Below are positions 46,507 to 57,275 of a DNA stretch of 64,000 bases, piece after piece; position 1 is the first letter of the stretch, and each line of letters starts with the position of its first letter. The DNA is from Microdochium bolleyi (Eukaryota; Ascomycota; Sordariomycetes; Xylariales; Microdochiaceae), in contig KQ964253.1 in the NCBI GenBank assembly GCA_001566295.1, forward strand, positions 124,001 to 188,000. The letters run 5' to 3'. A program made the translations under genes and the position numbers. The notes under the pieces are model-generated. The model was given only the letters and a program-made list of their open reading frames with translations, ran no database searches and was not told where the DNA came from.

Positions 46507-48272
46507 ATGCCAAGCGCCAACATCCTTACTGAAGACTGCAAGATGCCAGTGGCATCGCCGACGTTGCCGCCCGCTACAGTGGAGGACGGGGACGGCTCCG
46601 TAGTCCCGTCTGCTGATAGAGTCGTGCTCCTCGGCAGCCAGCCTTTGGAAAGTCCAGAGCTCTTGTCAGTCCCTCCATCAGCACAAACGGAGGTCGGCGG
46701 CAGGCCTGCCATGGTGAGCGGCTCGCAAAACGCCGAGCCCCATGTTGGCACGTCGGACATCCGCTCGGGACCGGAGTCGCATGCGCCTCACAGGATGAGC
46801 GACGATGACTTTGTGCATGGCTCCAAGTGCTCATCGTACCCATTGAACAATCAAGGCCCGGACCACGGCCGACGCAACTCGGACAACAGAGGGCACCCCC
46901 GGCTCGGTAGGCCCTCGACCCGGAGACCACCACCTCTGGACGTGACAGATCAAAATCCACAGCACGTCCCGCCAAAGACGTTCCAGAGGACGCCGGGCAG
47001 ACCCCCTTACCCTTCGCCGAAGCTGGCAATGAAGGCTATCGGCTCGCCATTGAGTCAGAACAGCTCCACTGCTCCCAGCGCCCATCATGATGACCTGTTT
47101 GACGCCGCCAGCACGCATAGCACGACTGAAAGCTTCAGCCCTAGTTATAACCAAAATCCCATATATGGCCGACCTTCATCCTCTTCCGGGAGCGTGCACA
47201 TGGGCCCCAAAGGCAGGGTTCCCAATAGACATCAAGCTCCGAACTTCGCCATGGCGTACCAGCAGAGTCCTGTCCAGTCGACCATGAGCTTCCCTGGCAC
47301 TTTTATGCACCCGAATGATCAGATGCGTATGAACGACTTCGTGCCTCCTCCGCTGACTGGATACAACCTGCTTGCCACAAGACTCGCAGCGCGGACACCT
47401 GACGGACACGAGCCACCCATCCAGCCGCTCTATCGGCGATTCGGAGCACTAGCACACAGGCTGCTTCTGCATCTCCAGGACGAGATCTCACAGCTCGAGG
47501 AGAACTTGCACAGCTTGGACGATGTCGGGGCTCACCATCGCCACGTTCACCCTGGGATGATCTCGCCCGAGTCCAGGAGGAATGACGAAAGTGCATGGGG
47601 AGAGACGTATCAGCAGAGAACCCACATCCTTGGCCAGATTGGCCACAAGCTTGACCTCTACAGTGAGAATGGACCCGGCTGCCCTCGGCCTCTTCTCTTG
47701 CTAACGACGCCACAGACAGCCTGCTGAAGTCGTTCCAAACCACCCAGGCCATGCCCAGTGCGCGGATAGACGACGTCCGAGACTATCGGACATTTCTCGA
47801 GGAAGAAGCGCCCATAGCCGACATCGAGACACACTTCCTCGACAGTGTGGACGATCTGCTGCGTATCCCACACTGCGCGCCGGGCAGCCGCGATGACGAA
47901 GAGGACGTGGCCGCCACGCCAGTGCAGCGGTTCGGCACCGCGCCATTCCGCGGTGCCAGCCAGTTGCGGCATCGAGCACGCCCGCTGCGGTCCACAGCGA
48001 TCATCGCAACCAGCCAGGCCGAGACGAACTCGTCGCAGGGGCTCGTGGCCGCGCTGGGCGCCATGTCCGTGTCAGTGCTCGTACCTGTGCTGGCTTTCCT
48101 GGTCGTGCCAGGCTTCGTTGGGCGGATGGTGGTGTCGCTCCTGGTTTGTGCAGGCGTCCTCGCGGCTCTTCTCAGCTCGCGATATGCCCAGTCGCCGCCG
48201 GCAGCCGAGATTCTGATCTTTGTCGCTTTTTACGGGAGTGTCATGGCTGTCCTCGCTGGAGTTGTTGGTTAG
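46507..48272 (+). CDS. DUF6594 membrane protein
   Basis: The exons 46507-47662 and 47716-48272 encode about 570 aa, with a 53-bp intron (GTGAGA, branch GCTAAC, CACAG). The N-terminal 290 residues are Pro/Ser-rich and disordered. The domain begins with TGYNLLATRLAART and the typical signature YRRFGALAHRLLLHLQDEISQLEENLHSLD, and then continues through an acidic helical region into the second exon. The C-terminus has two or three closely spaced membrane helices (VSVLVPVLAFLVVPG, VVSLLVCAGVLAALL, EILIFVAFYGSVMAVLAGVV). The family is expanded in filamentous ascomycetes and has no proven function. The start is uncertain: ATGs at 46507 and 46543 are both possible. Confidence 0.82.
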
Positions 48273-49249
48273 CTGGGCTGGAGAAGTCGTCGATGAATTC
48301 TTTTCTCTTTTTCTATCACGTCATGTCGTCGCAATGCGACATTCTGTCCACATCTTGTTTCTCATTTGATATCCATGGCGAAGTATAGCGAGGAGTTTTC
48401 GTTTGAGGAGATCACTGGTACGATCGGTTGCCTCCAGTTGTCTTGTCTTGAGGTTCGCCCACAACTTGTCACACAGTTGGCCGATGTTGTTAACGTGACC
48501 CTGTGCCAAGTGCTCCCATGGTTTGGACTGGCCAACCGGGCGCTGATGCTCTACCCCGCCAGCTTGATAGTTTGGAGGTCTTTGACGCCTCAAAGCATGC
48601 GTGTGCTGCACTGAAGGTCAAGCTGCAACGCAGCTCGTCAACCGGGATTCCCAAAGTCCAGGGCTTGCATTAAATGCACCAGTTCTCGATTAAAGAGCTC
48701 TCCGTCGACGATGGAAAAGCACAAACTCGAGTACTCGACTCTGCTGCCTTGGAGGATTTGTTCATAAGCAGGTCCCTGGTGAGACGAGACACAATAGTAA
48801 CGCATGATTGGTGAACAGCGTGTGATGACGCCCTGCCACACCGGCAGGGGAACGATATCATTGGGCGAGAGGTGCCCGTTCAATTGCGAGAGAGCGCCTG
48901 AGGCTGAGGGAGTCAGATGACCGACCTGCTTCCGCCCAATGCTACCCAACCACTTTCTGTTTGAGCGATGGTCGCAGTGTCGTGGCTTCTTTTATAATCG
49001 TTGTTCTATTTGGGGCACTGTACCTCTCTCTCAATCAAACTTCGGTCCAGATCCTAAATCACTGAAATCCCGGATCGGAGGTGACAAGTTGCGCCGTCAG
49101 GTTGGTTCTTGTGCTTGGCGATCGCGGGGTCCGCAGGCTGATCCAACTTGTCCAGTTGGAGGCAAGTGATCTTCCCGAGAAACCTTGACGACCAAATACT
49201 AATCATCCTTCGTAGCTCACCTTGCCTCAGGATCATTCTGCGAGCGAGC
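48273..49249. other. intergenic upstream of the NLR
   Basis: Nearly 1 kb. A minus-strand frame at 48638-48949 has fairly balanced composition but no recognisable domain, so I do not call it. Confidence 0.35.
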
Positions 49250-52200
49250 ATGTCAAATCCGAACGACTACGTCGTCGGCTGGATATGCGCTATTACGACG
49301 GAGTACGTTGCTGCGCAAGCGTTTCTCGACGAAAAGCACGAGGGACCTGAATACATCTCCCCTAATGACAACAACGATTACACACTTGGAAAGATTGGGA
49401 AACACAATGTCGTCATCTCCGTCCTTCCTCACGGGGAGTACGGCATATCTTCTGCGACAGGCGTCGTAAGAGACATGCTGCACAGCTTTCCTCACGTCAG
49501 AATCGGCCTGATGGTGGGCATCGGCGGTGGTGCGCCAAGTCCGAAGCATGATATCCGCCTTGGCGACGTCGTGGTGAGTGCTACTGGCATAGGGAAGGGC
49601 GGTGTGTTTCAATACGACTTTGGCAAAGCGATACAGGGCAGGGAGTTCCAAGAGACAGGATTTTGGAGCCAACCACCAACGGTTCTGCGGGCTGCAGTAA
49701 ACGGACTCATGGCTCAATACAAGCTCGACGGGCATCAGCTTGAAGAAGCTATCAACAGTGTCCTTGAGAAGAAACCAAGACTGCGACGGGACTTCAAGCG
49801 ACCGGACCCAAGCAGTGATAGGCTGTATCGATCCGAAGTTACCCATCCTCCCGACGCAGAAGCAAGCTGTTCGGAACTCTGTGGTGATGATCCATCCAAC
49901 TTGAAATCACGGCGCGAACGGACCGAGAACGATGATAATCCGTCAATTCACTATGGTTTGATCGCCTCGGCGAACCGATTGATGAAGGACGCTCTGCTTC
50001 GGGATAAATTTGCAAAGGAGAAGGACGTTCTATGTTTTGAAATGGAAGCAGCAGGGTTGATGAACCAATTTCCCTTTCTGGTGATTCGCGGCATATGCGA
50101 CTACTCGGACACACACAAGAACGAGCAGTGGGAAGGCTATGCAGCAATGGCGGCTGCTGCATATGCAAAGGATCTTCTCTGTCGAGTAGCTCTAAATAGG
50201 GTTGAAGCTGAAAAGAAGATCGGCGATGTTCTATCCGGTAATTCCAAGGCTTAGAATCATACTCTCGATGCATGCTAATCCTATGTACAGGCCTCCATGA
50301 ACTTGCAGAGAAGCAGTGGAATACTGCCAAGGAGCACATCCAAGTCCAGAAAGATCTAGCCATTGAGAGTCTGTCTAAAAGAGAACAGGAGGAGCGACGA
50401 GAGTGTCACCAACTGTTTCGCCTCACAACTGACGGCAGGGACGCCACATATGAGTGGTATAAAGGCCGAGTGGAAGAAAAAGTTAAAAGCACGTGCCAGT
50501 GGTTCCTCAAGCACGAGCACTTCCAGACATAGTTGAAGCAGGAGTACGGCCCCTTGCTGGTCACGGCGGATCCTGGCTGTGGGAAGTCGGTGTTGGCCAA
50601 GTACCTGATCGATCACGGCCTACCACGATCGACAACCATCTGCTACTTCTTCTTCAAAGACCAAGACCAGAACACCGTCCGGCAAGCGCTCTACGCACTG
50701 CTTCACCAGCTCTTCTCTCAGAAGCCGTCTCTGATCGAACATGCTATAATACAAAAAGGCAAGGACGGGGATAGTTTAATCAACTCTACAGAATCGCTCT
50801 GGACGGTCCTACGAAACGCCATCAGAGATCCCCAGGCAGGACCTGTAATCATGGTCCTTGATGCCCTAGACGAATGCGCCGAATCAGACTTTGCGGGCCT
50901 GGTGTGGAATATGGAGAGTCAATTCCGCACCGGCCAGTCGGGCTACAGCAAGTTAAAATATCTTCTAACGTACCGCCCGTATGATCAGATTGTGTCCAAG
51001 TTCCACAGCCTGTTGGGAGCTTTTCCAAATATCCGCATACCAGGAGAGGAAGAGTCGGAAGCCATCAGCAAGGAGGTGAATCGCGTCATTACGCATCGGG
51101 TCAATCAGCTGTCGGAGAAGATGCGCCTCTCACTCCAACTAAAGCGCTACCTGGAGGGATGTCTACAGGAGACTACCCACCGCACCTATCTCTGGGTATA
51201 CCTTGTGTTCGACTACTTGGGGGGCGAAACCATCAAGAAGACAGAGAAGGGGCTCAAGACCGCCATTGCAACACTTCCGAAGAGTGTCAATCAGGCATAC
51301 GAGCAGATTCTTGACAGGTCCAAGGAACACCCGATGGTTCGGAAAGTCTTGAGTATTATCTTGGCAGCGAGCGGGCCGTTGACCCTCTCGGAAATGAACA
51401 TTGCTGTGAATGTGGACTACACATCACGGTCTATTCACGACCTCGACTTGGAGGATGACGAGGTCTTCAAGACGCGTCTCAGATCTTGGTGTGGATTGTT
51501 CGTCTCAGTACATCATGGCAAGCTTTATCTCCTCCATCAAACCGCTCGCGAGTTTCTCCTCGCAGATTCGACATCGCCCACGACTGTTCCACCAGGGCTG
51601 CACTGGCATCACTCAATAAATACTCGCCAGGCACAGACCGTTCTTGCGGAGCTCTGCGTGCTCTATCTGAACTTGTTCAACTCGGACGCTAGACTTCCAA
51701 CAGATGCGAATGAGGACGCCGGCCTCTCTTTCGATAGACGTGCCTTCTTAGATTACGCGGCCCAAACTTGGGGCGCTCACTTCCGCGAGGCCGGCATCAT
51801 CGAGGACGCCGCCATTGTACGTTTTGCTCTGAGAATCTGTGATCCGGCTTCGAAGAGCTACTCGGCATGGTTTAGAATCTATTGGAAGACTACACGTATG
51901 GGGCCTATCGATTTTACGGATCTCATACTAGCGTCGTACTATGGCCATCGTGTCGTTGTTAAGCTACTTCTCGAAAAGGGCGCCGAGATCGAGGCGGAAG
52001 ACAGCCTGTACGATCAGACGCCGCTATTATGGGCTGTCGAGAATGGGTACGAGGCCGTCGCCAAGCTACTGCTCGAGAAAGGCGCCAACGTCGAGGCTAA
52101 ATCCAGAGATAATTGGACGCCGCTATTATGGGCTGTCGAGAATGGGTACGAGGCTATCGTCAAGCTACTTCTCGAAAAGGGCGCCGGGATCGAGGCGAAA

Positions 52201-52716
52201 GATAGCCAGTACGGTCAGACGCCGCTATTATGCGCCGCCTGGAATGAAGACGAGGCCATGGTCAAGCTACTGCTCGAGAAAGGCGCCGACGTCGAGGCTA
52301 AGGACGGATATGGTCGGACGCCGCTATCGTGGGCCGCTGGGAATCGGGACGAGGCTATCGTTAAGCTGCTACTCGGGAAGGGCGCCGACGTACAGGCTCA
52401 GGACATATCTGGTCAGACGCCGCTATTATGGGCCGCTGGGAATGGGGACGAGGCTATCGTTAAGCTGCTACTCGGGAAGGGCGCCGACGTCGAGGCCAAG
52501 GACGGATATGGTCGGACGCCGCTGTCGTGGGCCGCTGGGAATGGGGACGAGGCTATCGTTGAGCTGCTACTCGGGAAGGGCGCCGACGTCGAGGCCAAGG
52601 ACGGAGGTGGTCGGACGCCGCTGTGGTTCGCCGACATGCAAGGGCGCGAGGTTATCATGAAACTGCTCCAATGTAAATCTCACAAATTACAGGACTACAC
52701 TCTCCCCCCCTTCTAG
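49250..52716 (+). pseudogene. PNP-NACHT-ankyrin NLR interrupted by one TAG codon
   Basis: The exons 49250-50237 and 50291-52716 give 1138 codons including an in-frame TAG (codon 410, 50530-50532). Codons 1-325 form a nucleoside-phosphorylase-like (PNP_UDP_1) effector domain (VVGWICAITTEY, GLMVGIGGGAP, LCFEMEAAGLMNQFP, IRGICDYSD). A helical linker with CQWFLKHEHF precedes the stop. Right after it comes the NACHT NTPase: P-loop TADPGCGKS, Walker B VIMVLDALDEC and LLTYRP. A winged-helix-like region and seven near-identical ankyrin repeats follow, ending YTLPPF. Fungal NLRs of this layout act in allorecognition and possibly defence. Downstream of the stop the first ATG lies inside Walker B, so a second start would lose the P-loop. 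There is no frameshift or second stop, so the break is recent, or is bypassed. If truncated, only a PNP-linker protein is made. Confidence 0.85.
51943..52680 (+). repeat. ankyrin-repeat tandem array, about 99-bp units
   Basis: Seven complete ankyrin units and one partial unit of 33-34 residues each end the NLR. The last full units are almost identical at DNA level over a 99-bp period: the same GACGAGGCTATCGTT block recurs around 52349, 52448 and 52547, and the fourth and sixth units share GYGRTPLSWAAGN. Variation concentrates in a few surface positions. This pattern fits recent unequal exchange within the array. Confidence 0.9.
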
Positions 52717-55375
52717 AAACCCGACCACTTGCTCCACCTGCTCTTTTGCGAGCCATCGATACTGTACCTCAGTGCAATACAGCAGACCCGGAGGCCGGTT
52801 CGATCCCCTCATGTGCTCAATAGTACCTGAGTAAAGGTGGTGAATGAGGATAGACCGAACGCTACCAGGCACATCCTTGAGGTTTCACCCCCTCTCCAGA
52901 CGTTATAGCCAGCGTCAAGCTTCTTGTACTTCGACAAGATCCCACAATGCATGTGGTGCTGTGTCGAGTCCCCAAAAGAGATTGCGCGAGTTGCGCCTGG
53001 GGAAGGGCTGAACAAAGTTAGTACAATGTAACACTCTGTAGGTAGAGTGCTGGCGTATTGTCTGCAATCTGAGTTGATTATCACGGCCTGGTCTTGGCGT
53101 TCGCAGGTAGTTTCCCTCTTTATGATCGTAGTCGGCAGCGGCCTGATTGTTGTTGTTAATTTCGACAGCTGTCGTTGGCTCGGAGAAGATTTACACGATG
53201 AGGGTGGGCCTGGGACAAAGCGGACCAATGAGTTGCGCGTCCCAGAGGTCATCATTGCGTCGAAGAAAAGCGAGATCGATGCTTTTACAGAATTGGAGAC
53301 TTGGCTGTTTGGGATGTCGGTTGATGACTTTTATTGAAATAGCTGGCAGCGGAACTAGTACCCTAACAAGTCCAACATGGCCAGTGCTGATGTATTCGGA
53401 GAGTAGTTTGAGAGGAGGGTAAGCCTAGGATGTGGTGTAACCAACGCCGGAGACGTTGGGAGATGCGCGCGTAGAATGGTGCCTGATAGACATGAGTAGA
53501 CTGGGTAACCGGTTCGAAACAAAGCAGCGAACAAAAAGGGTGGTTAGGCCGAGGATAGGGAGCCTAAGTTCCATCAGTGAAATCGAGGGCGTAACGGCTC
53601 CTGATGTTTTCGTCGAGTGCTGCCGCTTGCATCCGGAGTTCCGTCCGTTGTCCCTCCGGGCCGTGGCTGTGGAGTTGCCTGTTTCGGAAGGCTTTGTCGC
53701 CGGGCACTTCCCCTCAGCCTTCACCCTCCCGAGCAGCTTTCACTTCATTCAAGCACCCCTGACGTGGATGACTGGGGCGGAGCGTGTCCAGTGTGCCACT
53801 TGCAGGAGCCTTGGGCGAAGGGCCCAGAAGGGGTAAGGCGTGCCAGCTGGATGTGTGTGTTGTGAACGACATCACCCAAGCATGGCGCCCGGTATCATAA
53901 ATACCAGTAGCAGACTGCCCATCTTGCAAATCTATATCTTCATCTCGAGCATAGCGCTGCCTTATCGTATGCCAGTAAGAACGCGATCTCCTTGGCAGCT
54001 GCATCGTCGACGTGGCCGTGCTCGACCATGGGAGCGCCACGTTCCTGGCCGCAAGTAGCCAGTCACTATTTGTTTGCACGGCCGCCGTGGCGCTTTGCGC
54101 GTATGCGCTCTGCACCTTTCTAGCTTACATGCCACCATTTCCGAAATATCATTCTGTAGCGGACGACAAGACCTATGTCCAGTCGCTCAAGCTGGCTGCT
54201 GGATGCACACCGCTACGCAACGGCAGGGACACAGAGAGGCCTCAACGGGGCTGTGTACAGGGTCTCGACTCTCGCGAGGAGCTGAGCTTTCACAATATGC
54301 ATGGCCGTCGTGACACAGTCCAGTGTCAAGTCATTGGCCAGATGCTGTCCACTGCCGGGGCCTAGACCTCGTCTGCCCGACCTGTCGAAGCTGCGCCCCT
54401 CTCTCTCTCTCTAATTAGCCCCGACAGCATGCGTTGGCGGCCGCTCGGTGAGCCCGGTGGCTTCGGCATCTCTCATGCAATCATGCAAGAGCCTGTCACG
54501 GCCAACTTTTGCACCTAGTCATCAGGCTAGATACATGCTCACAACATATCCCGCTGTGGTTATGTTTCGCAAAGCTTGGATTGCCGTGTCTGTGTGTATG
54601 TGTCTTGGTGTGTGTCTGCGTGCGTGACGTGCTTGACCTGCCCCGCGGAATGAAGCTCGACCCCACTTCCGGCGTCCTCTCCGTAAGCGGACTGGGCGTA
54701 GAGACAAGGAGGGCTACCCTTCGAAGCTTGTTTCTCACAAAGGTCGTGGACGCGCGGCGGCTAGTCAGATTCAGGAGGGGTAAACCAACAGCCTGCAGCT
54801 TGCAACTGCAACTCGCTCAAGACGTCGCAGAGCTGCTACAGGCGCGTTTCGGTCGCCCTCCTGCCACTGCCAGGACGACGAACGAGGTGGTCCCGGCAAT
54901 GACGACAGCGGGGGCAGGGATCGCAGCCGGGAACGAGACGATGCCGCAGAGCTTATCGTGGGAGAGGGAACAAGCTGCAACTGGGAGGGAACCCAATACA
55001 GTGGAGTCGGGGGAGGGATCACCCTTGCTCACGAGCGTGGCTGCATGACGTGCCAGCCAGCTTTGCTCAGGTGCCTTCAGGCCGTCGAGTCGTACCTGCC
55101 CACAACTGTCGTCAGTCAGCTCCATAGCACGTGTAGGTGCGCTAGCTTGCTTCCAAGCTTCTGGGATGGGACGGCAATGGACCCCTCACTTTTGCGACGG
55201 CCCTGAGCTCCCTCCCGCGGCTGTCCGTCGAGGCCGAGTGAGGTATATAGCTGCCCGGCTGTCTGCTGTTCTCCGTGCCCATCCGTGTTCCTTTCTCCGC
55301 AAGACAAACCTTCTACACCACGACAACCTCTCCCTTTCAAACCACCAAGCACCTCCATCCACCCAACCAGCAACA
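52717..55375. other. 2.7-kb gene-poor stretch downstream of the NLR
   Basis: No gene can be supported. A GT-rich patch lies at about 54588-54626 and a short CT run near 54398-54412. A plus-strand frame at 53047-53337 ends in a hydrophilic, somewhat protein-like tail, but has no recognisable domain. Confidence 0.4.
55244..55249 (+). promoter_or_regulatory. TATA box of the 90-aa gene
   Basis: TATATA is 127 bp upstream of the ATG at 55376, followed by a CT/CCA-rich leader usual for highly expressed fungal genes. Confidence 0.4.
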
Positions 55376-56031
55376 ATGGATTTCCTCAAGAAGGTCACCA
55401 ACCAGGCTTCGGGCAGCCACAGCAACACCAACACCCAGCAGCCCGCTGGCGGTGCCGCCCCCGTCGACGGCCAGGCCGCCCCGGCCCAGCAGAAGGACTA
55501 CGGCGACAAGGGTAAGTCTCGCTGCAGCAGTAGTAGGGTCTTTTGGGACCAAGGCCTTTGCTAACGACCTCTTGTCTTTCGTCTTGTCATCGAATAGTCG
55601 CCGACCAGCTCTTCAACCGCTCCGGCTACGGCAACAAGGTCTCCGAGTCCAACCGCGAGAAGATTACCGACTTTGCCCGCGGCCAGTACGAGAAGGCGAC
55701 CGGGTAAGTGCATTTTACCTGTCCTGTCCTGTCCTGTCCTAACCCTGGCATCATGCTCTGGCTGGGAGACATCCTTTGCGGGTATCACGGCCTCTGCGGG
55801 TTCTGATGGCCCCGTAATGATGATGGTTCTTGGTCATAACGAGTCTCTCAGCGGAGCACGGCTGCTTGGTGGGGTGGTCACGAAGCCTCGAGGTGCCTCC
55901 CGTGCCAGCAAGTGTTTGCATTCACGAGGGCTTTGCTGGGTGTGACTTTCTGAGAAACTGGTGGCCAGGTTAACTGACAATACCCTTTTCACGAATACAG
56001 CAAGAAGGTCGACCCCAAGTACTCCAACTAG
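55376..56031 (+). CDS. small hydrophilic fungal protein, 90 aa
   Basis: Three exons, 55376-55511, 55598-55703 and 56001-56031, encode 90 aa. The sequence begins MDFLKKVTNQASG, has a Gln/Ala/Gly-rich middle, then YGDKG, the block VSESNREKITDFARGQYEKATG and a C-terminal KKVDPKYSN. That ending and the DYxDK element recall a family of short, hydrophilic, often stress- or starvation-induced fungal proteins; I infer the family from this pattern only. The last exon has just 31 coding bases and sits behind a 297-bp intron that contains a (TGTCC) pentamer run. A TATA box and a CT-rich leader suggest strong, regulated expression. Confidence 0.75.
55715..55740 (+). repeat. TGTCC pentanucleotide run in an intron
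   Basis: Four tandem copies of CCTGT/TGTCC lie a few bases after the second-intron donor of the 90-aa gene. It is a simple repeat and probably polymorphic. Confidence 0.7.
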
Positions 56032-56512
56032 ATTTGTGGACGATGCTCCTCACGATGGAATGATACCCCGGCTGAGCGTGCACTGAGGCGTTGGTTCTTG
56101 GGCCAGGATCGGGATTGATGTCGGACACATCCCTGTCGTTCGCACTGATATCATAACAGTCTCCTAGACTCAATAGCCCTTTTTGCCGAGCACAGCTCAA
56201 GCAATAAAGAGATAATGAAATAATGGCACCCCATGCACGACTGCCTGCTTTGCCGCGCCCAAGTCAGCCCACGGGGAAGAGGCCATTCTTTACGATGAAA
56301 TCGTCTCTCATTATGAAACACAAATACTGGCTCTAGCTAAAACACGCGTCGTATGCTGTGGCTGCCGCGACGAGTCTGCGCAAATTATTGCACGGGCAGC
56401 ACAGCTCCTTATCCCACCACATGAATGTACATCTCCCAAAACGCGAGATGTCACAAGTAAACAAAACAATGCCCTGCTCGTCAAGAAACACTTCACAAAC
56501 ACCGTCCCGCGA
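56032..56512. other. convergent intergenic region
   Basis: 480 bp tail-to-tail between the 90-aa gene and the four-helix membrane protein, with AT-rich 3' UTR-like sequence. Nothing else was seen. Confidence 0.4.
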
Positions 56513-57275
56513 CTACGCGTCGTCATCGTAAAACACCCGCACGGCCATGACCAGCACCCACACCAGGAACACGCACCCCACGAGCGCGAAGGCGAACACG
56601 GCGTGCCACGACTGGCATATGCTCTTCTGCTCGAGCCACGCGAGCGTCGCCTGGCTGACGCCCTTGGGCGCGGCGTCGAACACGAGCGCGTCGCAGTTGC
56701 CCGCCACGGAGCCCGACCCGCCGCCGCCCCAGAGCTCCATGCTCACGACGACGAGGCCCGTCAGCCACAGCACGAACATGATGAAGGCCCCGATGATGAC
56801 GATCGAGGGCAGCAAGCGCCGCTGCGCGATCAGGTAGAGTAGCAGGCCGATGAAGACGACCGTGAGGGCGGACACTGTGATGAAGTACGGGAATACCCTG
56901 TTATAGGCACTGCTTGTTAGTTCTGCGTGTAGAGGGACCCGATCCGTCTTTCATCGGTGGGTGAATAGCCCGGGACTGCAGGATGAAAGAGTGGAGAGAG
57001 AGAGAGAGAGAGAGAGAGAGAACTGACCATGGTATCGGCAGCAAAAGCTGCTGCTGTGTGACGATGAACGTCGCGAACACGCCGATGATGCAGAGCGATG
57101 CGGCGAGCATGACGAGCATCCACACGTTGAGCTGGATGGCCGGCCAGTGGTACCGGTGCACGCGGGCGTGGCGCCGGTCCGTGACGCCGGTGCCCTCAGT
57201 GAAGTACGACGACTCCGAGGTCGTGCCCGTGCCGGACGTCCGCGTCGTGCGGGTCACCGTGGAGCGGACCGCCAT
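56513..57275 (-). CDS. MARVEL-like four-helix membrane protein
   Basis: The exons 57275-57028 and 56897-56513 encode 210 aa. The N-terminal 45 residues are Thr/Ser/Arg-rich and cytosolic. Four hydrophobic helices follow: VWMLVMLAASLCIIGVFATF, VFPYFITVSALTVVFIGLLL, IVIIGAFIMFVLWLTGLVVV and VFAFALVGCVFLVWVLVMAV. A short extracytosolic Gly/Ser loop with two Cys lies between helices 3 and 4. The topology and length match fungal MARVEL-domain proteins, thought to organise plasma-membrane domains, but the match is by shape, not by a diagnostic motif. The Trp codon split by the intron is restored exactly. The intron (130 bp) contains a long GA/TC dinucleotide run. Confidence 0.75.
56994..57020. repeat. 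(GA)n microsatellite in an intron
   Basis: An uninterrupted GA run of about 27 bases lies seven bases inside the donor of the MARVEL-like gene intron, where it reads as (TC)n on the transcribed strand. Confidence 0.9.

Noticed and set aside
48638..48949. 104-codon minus-strand frame upstream of the NLR
   Set aside because: The composition is balanced, but there is no recognisable motif or splice partner; it may be chance.
50457..50532. Other GT...AG pairs that would splice out the NLR stop codon
   Set aside because: The 76-nt (from 50457) and 40-nt (from 50493) options shift the reading frame; only the 51-nt option from 50482 keeps it, and it removes conserved residues.
52790..52806. GGTTCGATCCC resembling a tRNA B box
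   Set aside because: No complementary T-stem, acceptor or anticodon arm can be built around it.
53047..53337. 97-codon plus-strand frame downstream of the NLR
   Set aside because: The C-terminal part looks protein-like, but no family, start context or neighbouring exon supports it.
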